Of a stretch of 64,000 nt of DNA, positions 12,817 through 25,214 are shown piece by piece. A program made the translations under genes and the position numbers. Positions within the stretch are counted from its first letter, which is position 1. Each line of letters begins with the position of its first letter. The stretch covers positions 1-64,000 of the forward strand of contig WEDG01007225.1 of assembly GCA_017591395.1 (NCBI GenBank), given 5' to 3'. The notes below the pieces were generated by a model. That model worked only from the letters and a program-made list of their open reading frames with translations, did no database searches and had not been told where the DNA came from. The stretch is from Schistocephalus solidus (lineage: Eukaryota > Platyhelminthes > Cestoda > Diphyllobothriidea > Diphyllobothriidae).

Positions 12817-13383
12817 CCGCCTCTAACTGGTACCCAACTCTCACCTGTGGCTCCTCGAAGTTGGGTTCTTCCCAGCGGCCACACCCCGGGCAACCGTCAC
12901 GACCGGCGGGCTAAACCAGGTGAGGGTCTCCGGTGTTGTGTGTGCCTCCACACCCGGTATGTCTGACTCCCGAACTTCCCATCCTCCCCCTCTCAAAAAA
13001 AGTCCTAACGGTGGGGGCGACAGCAACCCCGTAGGCGGCCCAGACTAACTCGGGTCGTTCTCTCACTAAAACCAAAACCGTGACCCATAGTGGAGTTCGG
13101 CAGCCGTCTGGGATGTCCGAGCAGCCCTATTTAGGGATAGCACTGCTTGCCTCCTCGCGGAGGAAGGGGCTAGAAAAATGTGCCCTAAAAAAATGCTGGT
13201 TCTCACGTCTTCTGCAGCCGGCCGCGGCTCGCAGATCGCAAAACTACGCGGTCGTAAAACTCAAACAAACAACAATACCCCCGTCCTCATTCCCCTCGCC
13301 ATACTCTCCAGGCTGCTCGGGTGAGTCCACTCACACTAGCAGCCTGAAATGTTCGTTCCCTTTTAGACAATCCTAGGAGCAAC
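12817..13383 (+). promoter_or_regulatory. 5' leader of LINE copy 1
   Basis: It is shared with 60118-60655 in copy 2, with small indels. LINEs of this kind carry an internal promoter in the 5' leader. No core promoter element can be pinpointed by eye. Short ORFs here differ between the copies and are probably not translated. Confidence 0.55.
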
Positions 13384-14160
13384 CGGCCGGAACGGAGGAC
13401 GGCGCTAGTCGCTCGGGAACTGGCGCGCTACAAGGTGGACATTGCTGCTCTCAGCGAGACCCGATTCTCTGAGCAGGGTCAGCTGGAGGAGGTGGGTGCC
13501 AGCTACACCTTCTTCTGGAGCGGCCGGCCAAAGGCAGAGCGACGCGACGCTGGTGTTGCCTTTGCCATCCGTAACGACATCGTGGGACGTCTGCCCTGTC
13601 TGCCGCAGGGTATCAATGATCGCCTGATGAGCCTCCGCCTGCCTCTTCGGGAGACCAGTTCGCCACCATCATCAGCGCCTACGCTCCCCAATGACGAGCT
13701 CTGATGCGGCGAAGGACCAATTCTACGAGGACCTGCACGCCTTGCTGGCGACTGTGCCGAAAGAGGACAAGTTAATTGTCCTTGGTGACTTCAATGCCCG
13801 CGTCGGGACGGACCACGCTGCCTGGCAGGGAGTGCTGGGTCCCCCACGGTCTGGGTAGCTGCAACGCTAACGGCCTCCTTCTTCTGCGCACGTGTGCGGA
13901 ACACCGATCTCCTGCTGTCCAACACCTTCTTCCGCCTTCCGACGCGGGAGAAGGCCACGTGGATGCACCCTCGGTCGCGGCGCTGGCATCTGCTGGACTA
14001 TGTTCTCGTCCGGAGGCGAGATCGACAGGACGTGCTGGTAACCAAGGCGATCCCGCGATGCCGATGGTTGGACAGATCACCGCCTCGTCATCTCTCCCAG
14101 ATGAGGCTCCGACTGCAACCCCGACGAAGGCCCCAAGGTAGAGGCCGCCATGTAAGTTAA
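13384..14160 (+). pseudogene. LINE copy 1: AP-like endonuclease domain, frameshifted
   Basis: This domain nicks the target DNA to prime reverse transcription. The first part reads continuously from about 13400: [18 protein letters not shown] with the catalytic Glu of the SETRF motif, then GVAFAIRND and [12 protein letters not shown] to about 13655. A frameshift near 13650 follows. The GDFNARVG motif is at about 13785-13808, and the final TDHRLVIS motif is near 14068-14092, each in a different frame. The metal and nucleophile motifs are therefore all recognisable, but no single frame holds them. Confidence 0.88.
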
Positions 14161-14234
14161 ATACTCTTTTTATTAAATTTGCCTGCTCACTGTTTTGATT
14201 TCAGCAACCAAATAACCGAAACTGGAGGACCTGC

Positions 14235-16330
14235 ATGCTCCAGATGATAACGCTACCGTGGAGACACGATGGTGTCAACTGCGAAAATGTCATCCAGTCC
14301 ACCGCCCTCGATGTACTCGGACGCGCACACCGTCGACACCAGGACTGGTTTGACGACAATGACGCCGACATCAGCAATTTACTCGCGGAGAAGAATGGAC
14401 TACACAAAGCCTACATGGACCTTCGGACTGACGCCACCAAAGCAGCCTTCTTTCAGATGCCCGGCGCCTTGTACAACAACGGCTGCGGGAGATGCAGGAT
14501 GCCTGGATGATCCGAAAGGCTGAGAAATCAGGGGTATGCGGACCGCAATGAAATGAAAAACTTTTTCAAAAGCCATCAAGGCCATCTACGGCCCGTGTAT
14601 CAAGGGGTCCGCACCGCTGCTCAGCTCTGATGGGACAACACTGCTGACAGAGAAATCGCAAATTCTGGAAGCGCTGGGCCGAGCACTTCAGAAGTGTCAT
14701 AATTGCTCATCAGCCATCTCCGATGCTGCCATTGACCGGCTCCCTCAAGTGGACACGAACAATGACCTGGATCTGCCGCCTTCCCTACCAGAAACCATCC
14801 GGGCCGTGCAGCAGATTTCCAGCGGTAAAGCACCGGGATCCGACGCAATCCCACCGGAAGTCTACAAGCACGGTGGGCCCCGGCTGATGGCAGAACTCAC
14901 AACACTCTTCCAGGAGATGTGGCGCCAAGGACAAGTTCCTCAGGGATTTCAAAGACGCGACCATCGTCCATCTCTACAAACGGAAGGGAACCGGCAACTC
15001 TGTGATAATCACAGAGGCATCTCGTTAGCTCAACATCGCCGGGAAGATCTTCGCCCGTATCCTTCTCAATCGTCTTAACGGTCATCTAGAGCAGGGCCTG
15101 CTCCCGGAAAGCCAATGTGGCTTCCGCCGACACCGCGGGAACAACCGATATGATCTTTCGCCGCCCGCCAGCTACAAGAGAAGTGTCAGGGAGATGCGAA
15201 CTCACCTATACACTACCTTCGTGGATCTAACGAAAGCCTTTTGACGCGGTGAATCGTGACGGACTGTGGAAAGTCATGCAGAAATTTGGTTGTCCTGAGC
15301 GGTTCACGCACATGGTGCGTCAGCTTCATGACGGGATGACGGCGCGCGTCACTGACAACGGGACGGTATCCGAAGCATTCGCAGTGACCAACGGAGTAAA
15401 AGCAGGGGCTGCGTACTGGCCCCCACCCTCTTCAGTCTCATGTTCTCGGCTATGCTGATGGACGCCTACCGTGATGAGCAGCCTGGTATTCGCATCGCCT
15501 ACAGAACTGACGGGCGCCTTCTCAACAGTCGGCGTATGCAGGCTCCAACGCGCGTGTCTACGACTACAGTCCATGACTTGCTCTTCGCGGACGACTGCGC
15601 CCTTAACACCGTGACGGAGGAGGACATGCAAAGGAGCATGGACCTCTTCGCCGAAGGCTGCGCCGATTTTTGGATTAACAATCAGTACAGCCAAAACGGT
15701 TTGTCATGCACCAGCCGCCACCCAGCGTGGAATACTATGCTCCTCGAATCAATGTCAACGGTGCTCAACTCAAAAAACGTGGAGACCTTCGCTTATCTAG
15801 GAAGCACGATTTCGCGCAACACGAGAATCGATGACGAGGTTGCCCAACGGATTTCAAAGCTAGTCAGGCCTTCGGCCGGCTGCGAGCCTCCGTGTGGAAT
15901 CGCCACGGTATTCACCTGAACACCAAACTGAAGATGTACAAGGCCGTCGTCTTGTCGACACTCCTTTACGGAGCGGAAACCTGGACCGTCTACTCGAACC
16001 AAGCCAGGAAGCTGAATCACTTTCATCTCAGCTGCCTCCGCAGAATACTGAAGCTGAGATGGCAAGACGGGATACCGGACACGGAAGTCCTGGAGCGGAC
16101 CGGAATCCTCAGCATCCATGCCATACTGAGGCAGAATACAGCATGCGATGGAGCGGCCACTTAGTAAGAATGGACGACGAGCGACTACCCAAACGACTTT
16201 TCTACGGAGATGTCGCTACGGGTTCTCTCGTCGGCAGAGGTCAAAAACGACGCTACAAGGACACTTTGAAGAAATCGCTGAAGCAACTGCAAATCAACTC
16301 GGCGACCTGGGAGGACCCTCGCCCAGGATA
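14235..16330 (+). pseudogene. LINE copy 1: reverse transcriptase domain, frameshifted
   Basis: The RT copies the element RNA at the nicked target. Visible blocks in order: a linker (DWFDDNDADISNLLAEKN, about 14345-14400), [17 protein letters not shown] (about 14820-14870), MWRQGQVPQ, NRDGLWKVMQKFG (15249-15290), MFSAMLMDAYRDEQPG (15440 on) and the catalytic LFADDCALN with F-A-D-D at 15584-15595. The post-RT part [20 protein letters not shown] and [15 protein letters not shown] lies at about 15930-16070. Single-base indels separate these blocks at several points, including near 14940, 15010, 15240 and 15405. The motif spacing is that of a complete RT region, unlike copy 2, which has lost pieces. 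Confidence 0.88.
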
Positions 16331-16350
16331 GACCGGCATGGAGAAGATCA

Positions 16351-17271
16351 GTGAAGACTGGTTCAGCAATCTACGAGGCCAAACGGATCGCCGCCGCCAA
16401 GGCCAAAGAGCGGCATCGAAAGTCACCAGCGCCCCGCACCAACACCGCCAATGCCCAGGCCCTGCCAAGATGCCCGCGCTGTCAACGCATCTTCCGCGCG
16501 CGAATCGGCCTAGTTGGACATCTTCGGACGCAATGCACCAACAATCCGACAATTCAAAATTATATGTCAACTTCTGCCAACCCTCCTTCCGACTCCCCCA
16601 CCCTCACTCCTTGCATCAATTCCATTAGTCCCACCGTCATCGAGACCACATCACAATGCTCAGCACGTATTACCTCCACCACAACCACCACTACTGCCGC
16701 CACCACCACCATCAGCGATGGGGACTCTCTCCTAAATTATCCTAATGCAACCGCACATTCACATCACGCATCGGCCTGGACGGGCACTTGCGAATCCATC
16801 GTATAGAGACTGGTGAACCAGTGTCTGGAGCTCCAACACACAGCAGAGATCCCCGCCTCCACTGCCCTCACTGTCCTCGCGCATTCACTCATCGCATGGG
16901 CCTATTCGGTCACATGCGCATCCATGACAGCGGAATTCACCGCAATGCCGACAAAACTGATACCCTATACACACCCTCCGCTCCAGCCATTCTTACCACC
17001 ACCGCCACCCACACTACCATGAATGACACCCCCATGCCTCTTCTGATTTTTCCTGCCCACACTGCGCCCGCAAATTTAACTCACGCATCGGCTTGATCGG
17101 TCACCTGCGAATCCATCGCATGAAGGCTGTCGAACCAACGCCTGGGGCTCCGACCTACATTCGACGTGCCCGCCTCCACTGCCCTCACTGCTCCCGCACA
17201 TTCACACACCGCATGTGCCTATTCGGACACATGCGCATTCACAAAAACCTGCGGCAAACCACTGGAGGCTA
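16351..17271 (+). pseudogene. LINE copy 1: C-terminal C2H2 zinc-finger region
   Basis: After the RT, the frame contains a first finger CPRCQRIFRARIGLVGHLRTQC (about 16470-16535). A long Ser/Thr/Pro-rich linker follows. Further fingers are CPHCPRAFTHRMGLFGHMRIH (about 16862-16925), a finger related to C-HCARKFNSRIGLIGHLRIH near 17055-17115, and CPHCSRTFTHRMCLFGHMRIH (about 17180-17240). The fingers fall in different frames because of indels. The reading ends at the TAA near 17269. Zinc fingers at this position could bind nucleic acid during target choice or RNA packaging. Such a role is inferred from finger families, not shown for this element. Confidence 0.82.
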
Positions 17272-18130
17272 AGCTACATCAGCGCACACAACCTACACCA
17301 ATACATCGACAACACTATCACAAGCACCATGTACCTGAGTATATCACGGTTTCATAGAAACCGTGGCTTGGAAGGCTGCCAATCTGACGCTTCCACCAGA
17401 CCACGCCATCGGCTCAGTGTATGTGCTGCGTGTGTCGAGTGGCTAACCAGTGGACTGGGGGTCAGATGGCGATGGCTGCTCCATATCCCCTGAGTAAGTG
17501 AATCCTGGTGCGTGCATTATGGGGGCCAGGTCGTGCTGTGGCGCGCGAAGACGGGTACGCTGATCCGTCAGCCTATGCGTCCACTCCCATCAGGCAACTG
17601 ACCGGCTCGGACAGTGGTCTGTTTGTGGGGGTGGGGAAGAGAGTAAGGTCGACAGCTCAGCGCATTTTCCTCACTATAAAAAATCTGACGTGTTTAAAAT
17701 TATCACGGTGCACTAAAAGCCGTGGCTTGGAAGGTTGCCAACTGACGGAATAACTCGGACCGCATGGTCAGAACAATGTATGTTTTGTGTGAAATAGCTG
17801 ACTGGCGGACTGAGAGTCAGGCTGCAATGGCTCCTTCTTAATGTGGCCTTTATGGCACTCCCACTCCGTAGGTTCCGAGCCAGGTGTGGTAGTACGCCGA
17901 GGGGCAGGTCTGGCTGCGCTAGCCACCTGCGCCCTCTTCCATCTCCGGTCTTCTTGACTCCATCATGACACCGGGCTCAGGTGGGGAGGAGGAGAGTGTG
18001 CGGTAGCTGCAGTGCAAGGCTACTTTCCCTTTAAACTAAATCACGCGCAAATCACCGTCCCTGCAACTCTTTTCCATAGTGCATAGGGTGGACATCGTCG
18101 GACTATTACGGTCGAACTGCCGGTTGCGAA
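17272..18130 (+). repeat. LINE copy 1: non-coding 3' tail with two related half-units
   Basis: The tail holds two diverged repeats about 355 bp apart. Each begins with a CACGGTTTC..GAAACCGTG-type hairpin (17345-17365 and 17704-17726), followed by CTTGGAAGG(C/T)TGCCAA. Both continue through matching blocks (GTGGACTGGGGGTCAGATGGCGATGG versus GGCGGACTGAGAGTCAGGCTGCAATGG). The tail continues into GGTAGCTGCAGTGCAAGGCTAC and ends near GGTGGACATCGTCGGACTA. Copy 2 has the same layout. Confidence 0.75.
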
Positions 18131-18139
18131 TATTTACTG

Positions 18140-21100
18140 GGATGATATTGTGTTGAGAAGTTGGGAACTGGAACATCCTCGTTTTGTTTATACTTAGGAT
18201 GGGATTTATGTGACAGAGAAGCTGTTGCACAGGAACTAGAACTACATGCAATAGGTAGTTATGAATACAGTCAAGTTACAGGCATTCTGACTCATAAGCC
18301 ATTGCCGGACAGCCAGGATTGCCGTAAATCATTCGAGGTAGATTTCATGAATCATCGTGCGTCATTAACTCGAAATGTCTAACAAGGTACCGTGGTCAGG
18401 TTTTGTTGTAAGTTTTAACTGGGAGTGTTAACTGGGTTGTAATTCGGTTGATAAGTTTTAAACTGGGAAATTATGGTATAAATATAATATCGTATTAAAA
18501 AATTGTGAACCCAAATCTTTCGCACAACGACCAGTACGATATAATATAGGGTGCTCTGATAAGAGTCATAGTAGCTGGCGATGAGCGTTTCTGACTTTTA
18601 GGACATTGCCGGACAGCCAGAATGACTGGACATGCATTACAGCCTGATTTCATGAATTATCGGGCGTCATTGACGCGAACGGTCAAACCAGGTTCCACGG
18701 GAAGTTTTTCATGTCGGTATTGAAACGGAATTTTAATTGGGTTGTAATTGTGTTGATAATTTGGGAACTGGAACATGCTCGTTTAGTTTGTACTTACGAT
18801 GCGATATATGTGACCACACAATTTGTTTCACAGTCACCAGTACGACATCAAATAAGGGGAGACTGAAGAGAGCTATGGTACTGGGTTGATGAACTTCTCT
18901 TACTTATAAGCCCTTGCCGTCAGCCAGGATTGCTGACACGCATTCCAGCCTGATTTTATGAACCATCCGGCATAATTGACACGAAGTGTCTAACCAGGTG
19001 GTACAGGCTGGTTTTTATACCGGTATTGATTTTGAAAGTGAACTAGGTTGTTATTTTGCTGGTAAATAGCGAACAGGAACATGCTCGTTTAGTTTGTACT
19101 TAGGATGCGATATATGTGACCACACAATCTGTTGCGAAGCGACCAGTACGACATGAAATATGGGGAAACTGGAGAGAGTCATTGTAGCGGGCGATTAACT
19201 TTTCTTACTTATAAGCCCTTGCCGGACAGCCAGGATTACCGGATATGCATTCCAGCCTGATTTCATGAACCATTGGGCATAATTGACATGAAGGGTCAAA
19301 GGAGGTTCCTCAAAAACGTTATCATGCCGGAATTGATTGAGAATATTAACTGGGTTTTAATTGTGTTTATAAGTTGGGAACAAGTACACGCTTGTTTAGT
19401 TTATTCTAAGGATTGGATTAATGTGGCCCCAAATTCTGTTGCACAGCGACCAGTATGACATGAAATAAGGGGAGATTGAAGGGAGTCGGGGTAGTGGGTG
19501 ATGAATTTATAAGCCATTACCGGACAGCCAGGATTGCTGGACAAGCTTTTGAGGTAGATTTAATGAATCATCTAGCGTCATTGACACTAGCGTTCTAACC
19601 AGGTTCAGGGAGCAGGCTTACATGTCGGTATTGGTTGTAAATATTAAGCGGGTTTTAATTGTGTTTATAAGTTCGGAATAGGAACACGCTCGTTTAGTTT
19701 GTACTTAGGATGCGATATATGTGACCACAGAATCCGTTGCAGAGCGACCAGTACGACGTGAAATAATGGGAGACTGAAGAGAGCCATAGTACTGGGCGAT
19801 GAATTTTTCTTACTTACAAGCCATTGCTGGACAGCCAGGATTGCTGACACGAATTCCAGCCTGATTTCATGAATCATCGAGCGTCATTGACACGAACGGA
19901 CTAACCAGGTTCCGTGGGCAGGTTTTCTTGTCGTTATTGATTGGGAATATCAACAGGGATGTAATTGTGTTTATAAGTAGGAAACTGGAACATGCTTGTT
20001 TTGTTTGCCCTTAGGATTGCATTTATGTGACACCACAAACCGTTGCACAGCCACCAGTACGACATGCAATAAGTGGTTTCGAATAGAGTCAAATAAGGGC
20101 TTGATGACGTTTTCTGATTTATAAGCCATTTCTGGTGAGCCAGGATTGCTGGAGAACCATTCGATGCAGATTTCATGAATCTTCGAGCGTCATTGACACG
20201 AGCGATCTTACCAGGTTCCGCGGGCAGGCTTCTTAGTCCGAATTGATTGGGAATATTAATTGGGTTTAAATTTGTTGATAAGTTGGGAGCTGGAACATGC
20301 TCGTTTTGTACGAAGTAAGGATTGCATTTAAATGACACCACAATCAGTTGCAGAACCACCAGTACGACATGCAATAAGTGGTTTTGTATAGAGTCAAGTA
20401 AGGGCATTATGACCTTTTCTGATTTATAAGCCATTTCTGGTGAACCAGGATTGCTGGGGAACCATTAGGTGTAGATTTCATGAATCTTCGAGCGTCATTG
20501 ACACGAACGGTCTTACCAAGTTCCACGGGCAGGCTTCTAAGACCGCATTGCTTGGGAATATTAATTGGGTTTAATTTTGTTGATAAGTTGGGAACTGGAA
20601 CATGTTCGTCTTGTTTGCCCTTAGGATTGCATTTATGTGACACCACAATCTGTTGCACAGCCACCAGTACGATACGCAATAGGTGTTTCTGAATCGAGAC
20701 CTTTAAGGAGCCGATGACCTTTTCTGATTATAAGCCATTTCCGGCGAGTCAGGATTCATGGACAAGCTTTTGAGGTAGATTTCATGAATCATTTAGCGTT
20801 ATTGACACATGCGGTCTAACTAGGTTCAGGGACAGGCTTTCATATCGGTATTGGTTGCAAATATTAACTTGGTTGTATTTGTGCTTATAAGTTGGGAACA
20901 AGAACATGCTTGTTTAGTTTTTACTTAGGATGCGATATATGTGACCACAGAATCTATTGCAGAGCTACCAGTTTGACATGAAATAAGGGGAGACTGAAGA
21001 GAGCCATGGTACTGGGCGATGAACTTTTATTACTTATAAGCCATTTCCGGACAGCCAGGATTGCTGATTTTTTGTATTTTTAAGCCATTATCAGACAGCC

Positions 21101-21480
21101 GGCATTGCTGGACTTGCATTCCTGCCTGATTACAGGAATAACTGAGAGTTATCGACACGAACGGTTCAACCAGTTTCCACGGGCATTTTTTGATGCTGGT
21201 TTTGATGGGGAATATCATCTGGAATGTTATTGTGTTGATACGTTGGATACTGGAACATGCTAGTTTAGTTTGTACTTAGGATTCGATAGATGCGACATTA
21301 CAATCGGTAGCCCAGCAACCTCTACGACTTGCGATAGAGGGGGGGGCACTGAAGTGTGTCAGGTTAAGGGGTGATGACCTCTTGGAAATTATAAGCCATT
21401 GCCAGGCAGCCAGGATTGCTGGACATGCATTCTAGCCTGATTTAATGAATCATCGAGCGTCATTGACTCAACAGGTACAG
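18140..21480 (+). repeat. Satellite array, about 305-bp period, about 11 units
   Basis: Anchors of the type TACTTAGGATGCGATATATGTGAC recur at about 18191, 18791, 19097, 19403, 19702, 20009, 20312, 20619, 20922 and 21272, with a much-decayed unit near 18490. Each unit also carries ATAAGCCATTGCCGGACAGCCAGGATTGCTG, then TTTCATGAATCATCGAGCGTCATTGACACGA, then AACTGGAACATGCTCGTT. Units differ by many substitutions and small indels. The first unit abuts the LINE tail. No ORF is conserved between units, so the array appears non-coding. Confidence 0.85.
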
Positions 21481-21544
21481 TTCACTGGGCGACAGCTTTT
21501 GCGGGCCCAGACGATATGCCCACTCGAAACAGAGATGAAAACCG

Positions 21545-21655
21545 GCGCGCAAAACCTGGTTAGACCTGGTGAATCAATGACGCTCGGTGATTCATGAAAG
21601 CAGGCTGGAATGCAGTTCCAGCAATCCTGGCTGCCTGGCAATGGCTTATGCTATT
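21545..21655 (-). repeat. Inverted partial satellite unit
   Basis: Read on the minus strand, this piece repeats the ATAAGCCATTGCC..CAGCCAGGATTGCTGGA and TTTCATGAATCACCGAGCGTCATTGA blocks of the array at 18140-21480. It lies about 65 bp beyond the array end, so the array closes with a foldback. Confidence 0.8.
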
Positions 21656-21659
21656 GTCT

Positions 21660-23480
21660 ATTTGTTAGCTATGGCATCACACACCAACGAGCTATTATGA
21701 ACCCAGCTGAGTAACCCTTGGCTCACTAGAGAGAGAGAAGAGAGAGAGCTACGCTTTATTTTGAAAGTAAAGTTCCAAAAATTTCAGCAAAAAAGGTCCT
21801 CCATTCACCGAGAAGAATCGTCCTTGAGTGCGCCTCTAAATATCGATCGATTTGGACTTCCTTCAAAATGTTGCCAGCGTCTTGCGCTGATGACCTCATT
21901 TTTGTTGTTCGAATAACCAAAAAGGGTTAAAATTCAGTTTTAAATGGGTGAAATAGGTCAATCGACGTATATATAGGAGGATTCACATGCGAATGGATAG
22001 CAGAAAATATGGCGGCTCAATTTCAAAAGCCCGCAGTTAGTCGTACTAGTCATACGAGCATCGTTTAAATACCAGGTTAGTGGTCGTTTTTTTCATGCTC
22101 GAAGCGCAGGTTGACGCCTAACAGCTGTCTCTAGTAAACGAAATGTAACATACTTCTGTCACTGCCACACCTGGGGTGAAGCCCAAAGAAGCCAACAAGT
22201 TTTCTTGCTTGAGTCGCTTGGTCCAGTACAGCCATCCCACTTGACGGCAACAACCAGCGAACCACGGCGAGGAATTCCTTCAATTAGTATTTTTTTAAAA
22301 AGTAGGAGGTTTCTTTAAGCATCGGTTAGCGCACTGACAAAAACAACAGCTTTGTTAGTAAAATAAAACTTCGGCCATACGCAAGTTCGCCTGTCATTGA
22401 CTGTTTCCGACCCAAGCAATGTATGGTTGGCCGGTTGTGAAAGGGTGATCGTCACACCGCAGTTTCTGGAGACGTTGCAGGGATCAGTGTGATAGAAGAC
22501 AAGTTGGAATTGATCCTCCAAAGCTGGATCTCCTGAGAGCCTTAGTGAAGGATTCATGTGTGATACAGGTAATAGAGGCCCAGATTGTTCTGATCAATAC
22601 TGTACCATCATACTTCGCACACCAGGATCAGGGTCCGTTGCCAACCGATTAGTCCCCCTCGAATGGTGAGGGAAGGTTCTTGTTCAGTCGATTCTCCACC
22701 AGTCGCCGGGATTTTATTATAGACCGCGTATCCTAATTACTTGTTGTTAAAACCTAGGTGTCAGATAACGGTGAAAAAAACTATTTATTATCGGTTCACG
22801 ACCGCACTGTCATCGAAAGCATACTGTTCATAAAAGCATTTTCCTATTTCCCGTTTTCTCCTGACCTTTAGGAACTAATATGACTTTTTTCGATTGATTT
22901 ACTTACCTTTTTTAGTGCAGCCATGCACATTTACGATGGCCCTGCGTCAATTTTGTCTGCTTTGCATTGAAGACTTTGTCTAAGGGAAACACATTAAAAT
23001 TTACTTGACTACACTTACCGGTAATCGCCCCACCGGAATTTTAGGGCAGATGTTTGCTCAGATGCCGCAGGGTATTGCATTGCCGTGCCATGGTACCAAT
23101 GCCATGTTAAATGCCGTGCTAGGGTAAATGCCGGGCCATGCTACCAAGGAATTACGCACTGTGAACAAATACTAGAACAGTTGAGATCATATGTCACAGC
23201 CATATTGCGGCCAGCCGGCCTGGCAGGCATATTGCCTACTATCACAGTTACTACGATGGACGACTGACTACGGCCAGTTTTCTTGATCAGAAAAAGTGTC
23301 GGACAGCCACCGCTTATTAGTCCTTCGGACTATAGGTGTACAAGAAGTCAATCCACTAGCCTGGTTTACGGCAGTATTATATGAACTACTCCTGGCTGCA
23401 GATGACGTTACTGTTGGTGGCTTGACATGAGGTCAACCGCGGATGTGGAAGTTGGGAAGCAATCTATCATTGTGTAGCAC
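21660..23480. other. No recognised gene
   Basis: A short GA-rich tract lies at 21728-21750. A minus-strand ORF at 22315-22557 has protein-like composition but no recognisable motif. Around 23060-23135, short ATGCCGTGCCATG-like words recur. Nothing else was identified. Confidence 0.45.
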
Positions 23481-23489
23481 TAAAACCGG

Positions 23490-24330
23490 CTGCTCGTGAC
23501 CTGCTCAGGCATGTGCACACAAAATATTGCCCTCCCGCCTCATAACACAGCACGTAACCACCGAACCCTCGCTGACGTCCCCTTCGTCTTCGTTTACATC
23601 TGCTGTGTAGGACGGCGACTGATCGTGGGAACTAGAGGGAGTACCATTTATGATTACGTCGGCGAAGGCGTCCAATTTACGAAGCAATGCACTGAAGCGC
23701 CGTCGTCAACAACTCTTAAGTTTCTGAAGAATTGGGTCTATGCGTTTCATTGCTTCACGGTACTTGTAGGCCTGAGTGAATGGACACAGCCTGTTATCCA
23801 GAAACACGTCTGCGAAAAAGCTGGTAACAGGATGGGGATCAGGGGTGTTATTACTTTCAGAAACTACAAATACTTATCTGGTAGTCAACCATCTACAGCC
23901 CCTCACAACGAGCTGAGAATCGACTCCTTTCGAAACCATGCAGTTTATTATATGGACACATGGTAGCTCCCAATTCGGAAAGAACCGACAACTACACGCA
24001 TCCACCCATTCACTTTTAGTTTGCCCACCCTGGCTAGCATCAAGATGCTTGAGGAAAACATCTGATGCATACGTTATCAGCCTCTGACATATTGCTGCAA
24101 CATGTCTGGGGCGATCAGTATACTGCCTTCGACGGCTGCATTCTTCAACCTCCCATCTTTCACAGTCAACTTCTTTGGACTGAAGAAAGTTCACCAGACT
24201 GTTAACACAGTCAGTTAGGCTCATGTAGGGCCTGCACCAGTGTTTGAGCACCCTATTAAGACTTTCAGTCTTATTTGTCGTGCTCTAGCATGGCGGGCCC
24301 ACATACGCTCACAAGTCAAGCAATTTTCCT
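23490..24330 (-). pseudogene. MULE-type transposase, C-terminal part with SWIM zinc finger
   Basis: On the minus strand the frame opens with TTNKTESLNRVLKHW (about 24285-24240), like the N-x-x-E-x-x-N-x-x-L-K block that follows the transposase core in MULE and ZSWIM-related proteins. The ORF at 24251-23874 then carries CSCRFFPNWELPCVHI, the CxC...CxH pattern of a SWIM zinc finger. A further minus-strand ORF at 23687-23505 may be the C-terminal tail. Stops and a frame change separate these parts. The catalytic core that should lie upstream (above 24330) is missing. It is probably a remnant of a Mutator-like DNA transposon, less likely of a host ZSWIM gene. Confidence 0.65.
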
Positions 24331-24601
24331 AGACGTAGGACCAGAGTCCCGGAAAATTGGTTTTCATGTGCCGCATTACAGCCTTAAATGTTGAAAGACA
24401 CAGTTCTCACAGCCTTCTTCACAAAAAACATAGCTAAGTCAGCTATGTTTTTGCTACACAGCCGCGTGACCTTGCGTCTGAAAGCCTGCAGAACATGGAA
24501 ACAACACAATAAAATAAATATTTCAATTTCAGGAAAAATTCTTCGCCATGCTCTTATTTCCCGAGCATCCTTGTCAAGGAAAACAGTGCATATTTCCTTA
24601 G

Positions 24602-24626
24602 TAGCAGTATCAGTATCAGTATCAGT
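24602..24626. repeat. (CAGTAT)n short tandem repeat
   Basis: There are about four copies of the hexamer CAGTAT. Confidence 0.85.
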
Positions 24627-25214
24627 ATATTTGAGGGAGATGTAGGTGAGTCACCTTTGAATGCCCCATTTGTACATGCGTGTTGTGGTATCCAAAAAAT
24701 AGTATCTCGATATGTTTGCGAGGCCAATTGATATGAGCCAACTGGCTGGAACATGGTTGAAAAAGAGCAGACAGTGAAAAAATACTCCCAGAGATATTTA
24801 GGAGACAAAACTGTCGCCCTTGGGTAGGGGGTCCAACGGGGGGGGGCATCGCGGAGGTCACATGAATCAGCACTGAAGTGCGGAAGGTACAGTCAGATGC
24901 TCCCTTGCTGATTGCAGTGTCCGTTGAGTGATTTCAAAGGTGGAGATATCCGCCCAGATCATCCGCGGTTCGTTGCGGTTAAAACCAAGAGAGAACGTTA
25001 ATACCCCGCATGGACGATGGCCACCAGGTCCAGCTGACGCGAACATTCACGGTGTCACCAACGTGAGCAAATAATTAAGCAGCGAAGACCTCGGGGAGCT
25101 CAGCATGGGAATTATGGGAGAGTGCAAGCCCTCGAACGAAAATAACAAATAAAGAAATGTTACTCAAATATAGCTAATAGCATCCTAAATACATTATTTT
25201 CAGACGTCACTCTT

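Larger units (their letters stand above)
12817..18130 (+). mobile_element. RTE-like non-LTR retrotransposon, copy 1 (near full-length, inactive)
   Basis: The limits come from comparison with copy 2 (60118-63790). Both copies start abruptly with GCCGCCTCTAACTGGTACCC after unrelated flanks, and both keep similarity into a shared tail. Order of parts: 5' leader to about 13383, AP endonuclease, reverse transcriptase, C-terminal C2H2 zinc fingers to about 17271, then a long non-coding tail. It is visibly richer in G+C than its surroundings. Multiple single-base frameshifts break the ORF. The EN-RT arrangement and LFADD motif fit the RTE/BovB-like group, whose database relatives are often mislabelled craniofacial development protein 2-like. 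The clade assignment is from memory. Confidence 0.88.

Noticed and set aside
14151..14206. A GTAAGT...TTTTGATTTCAG segment in LINE copy 1 that looks like a 53-bp spliceosomal intron
   Set aside because: It can be read in frame with the flanking LINE protein (CKLNTLF..KFACSLF) with one stop, and from memory related copies encode a similar peptide there. It is most likely degenerate coding sequence.
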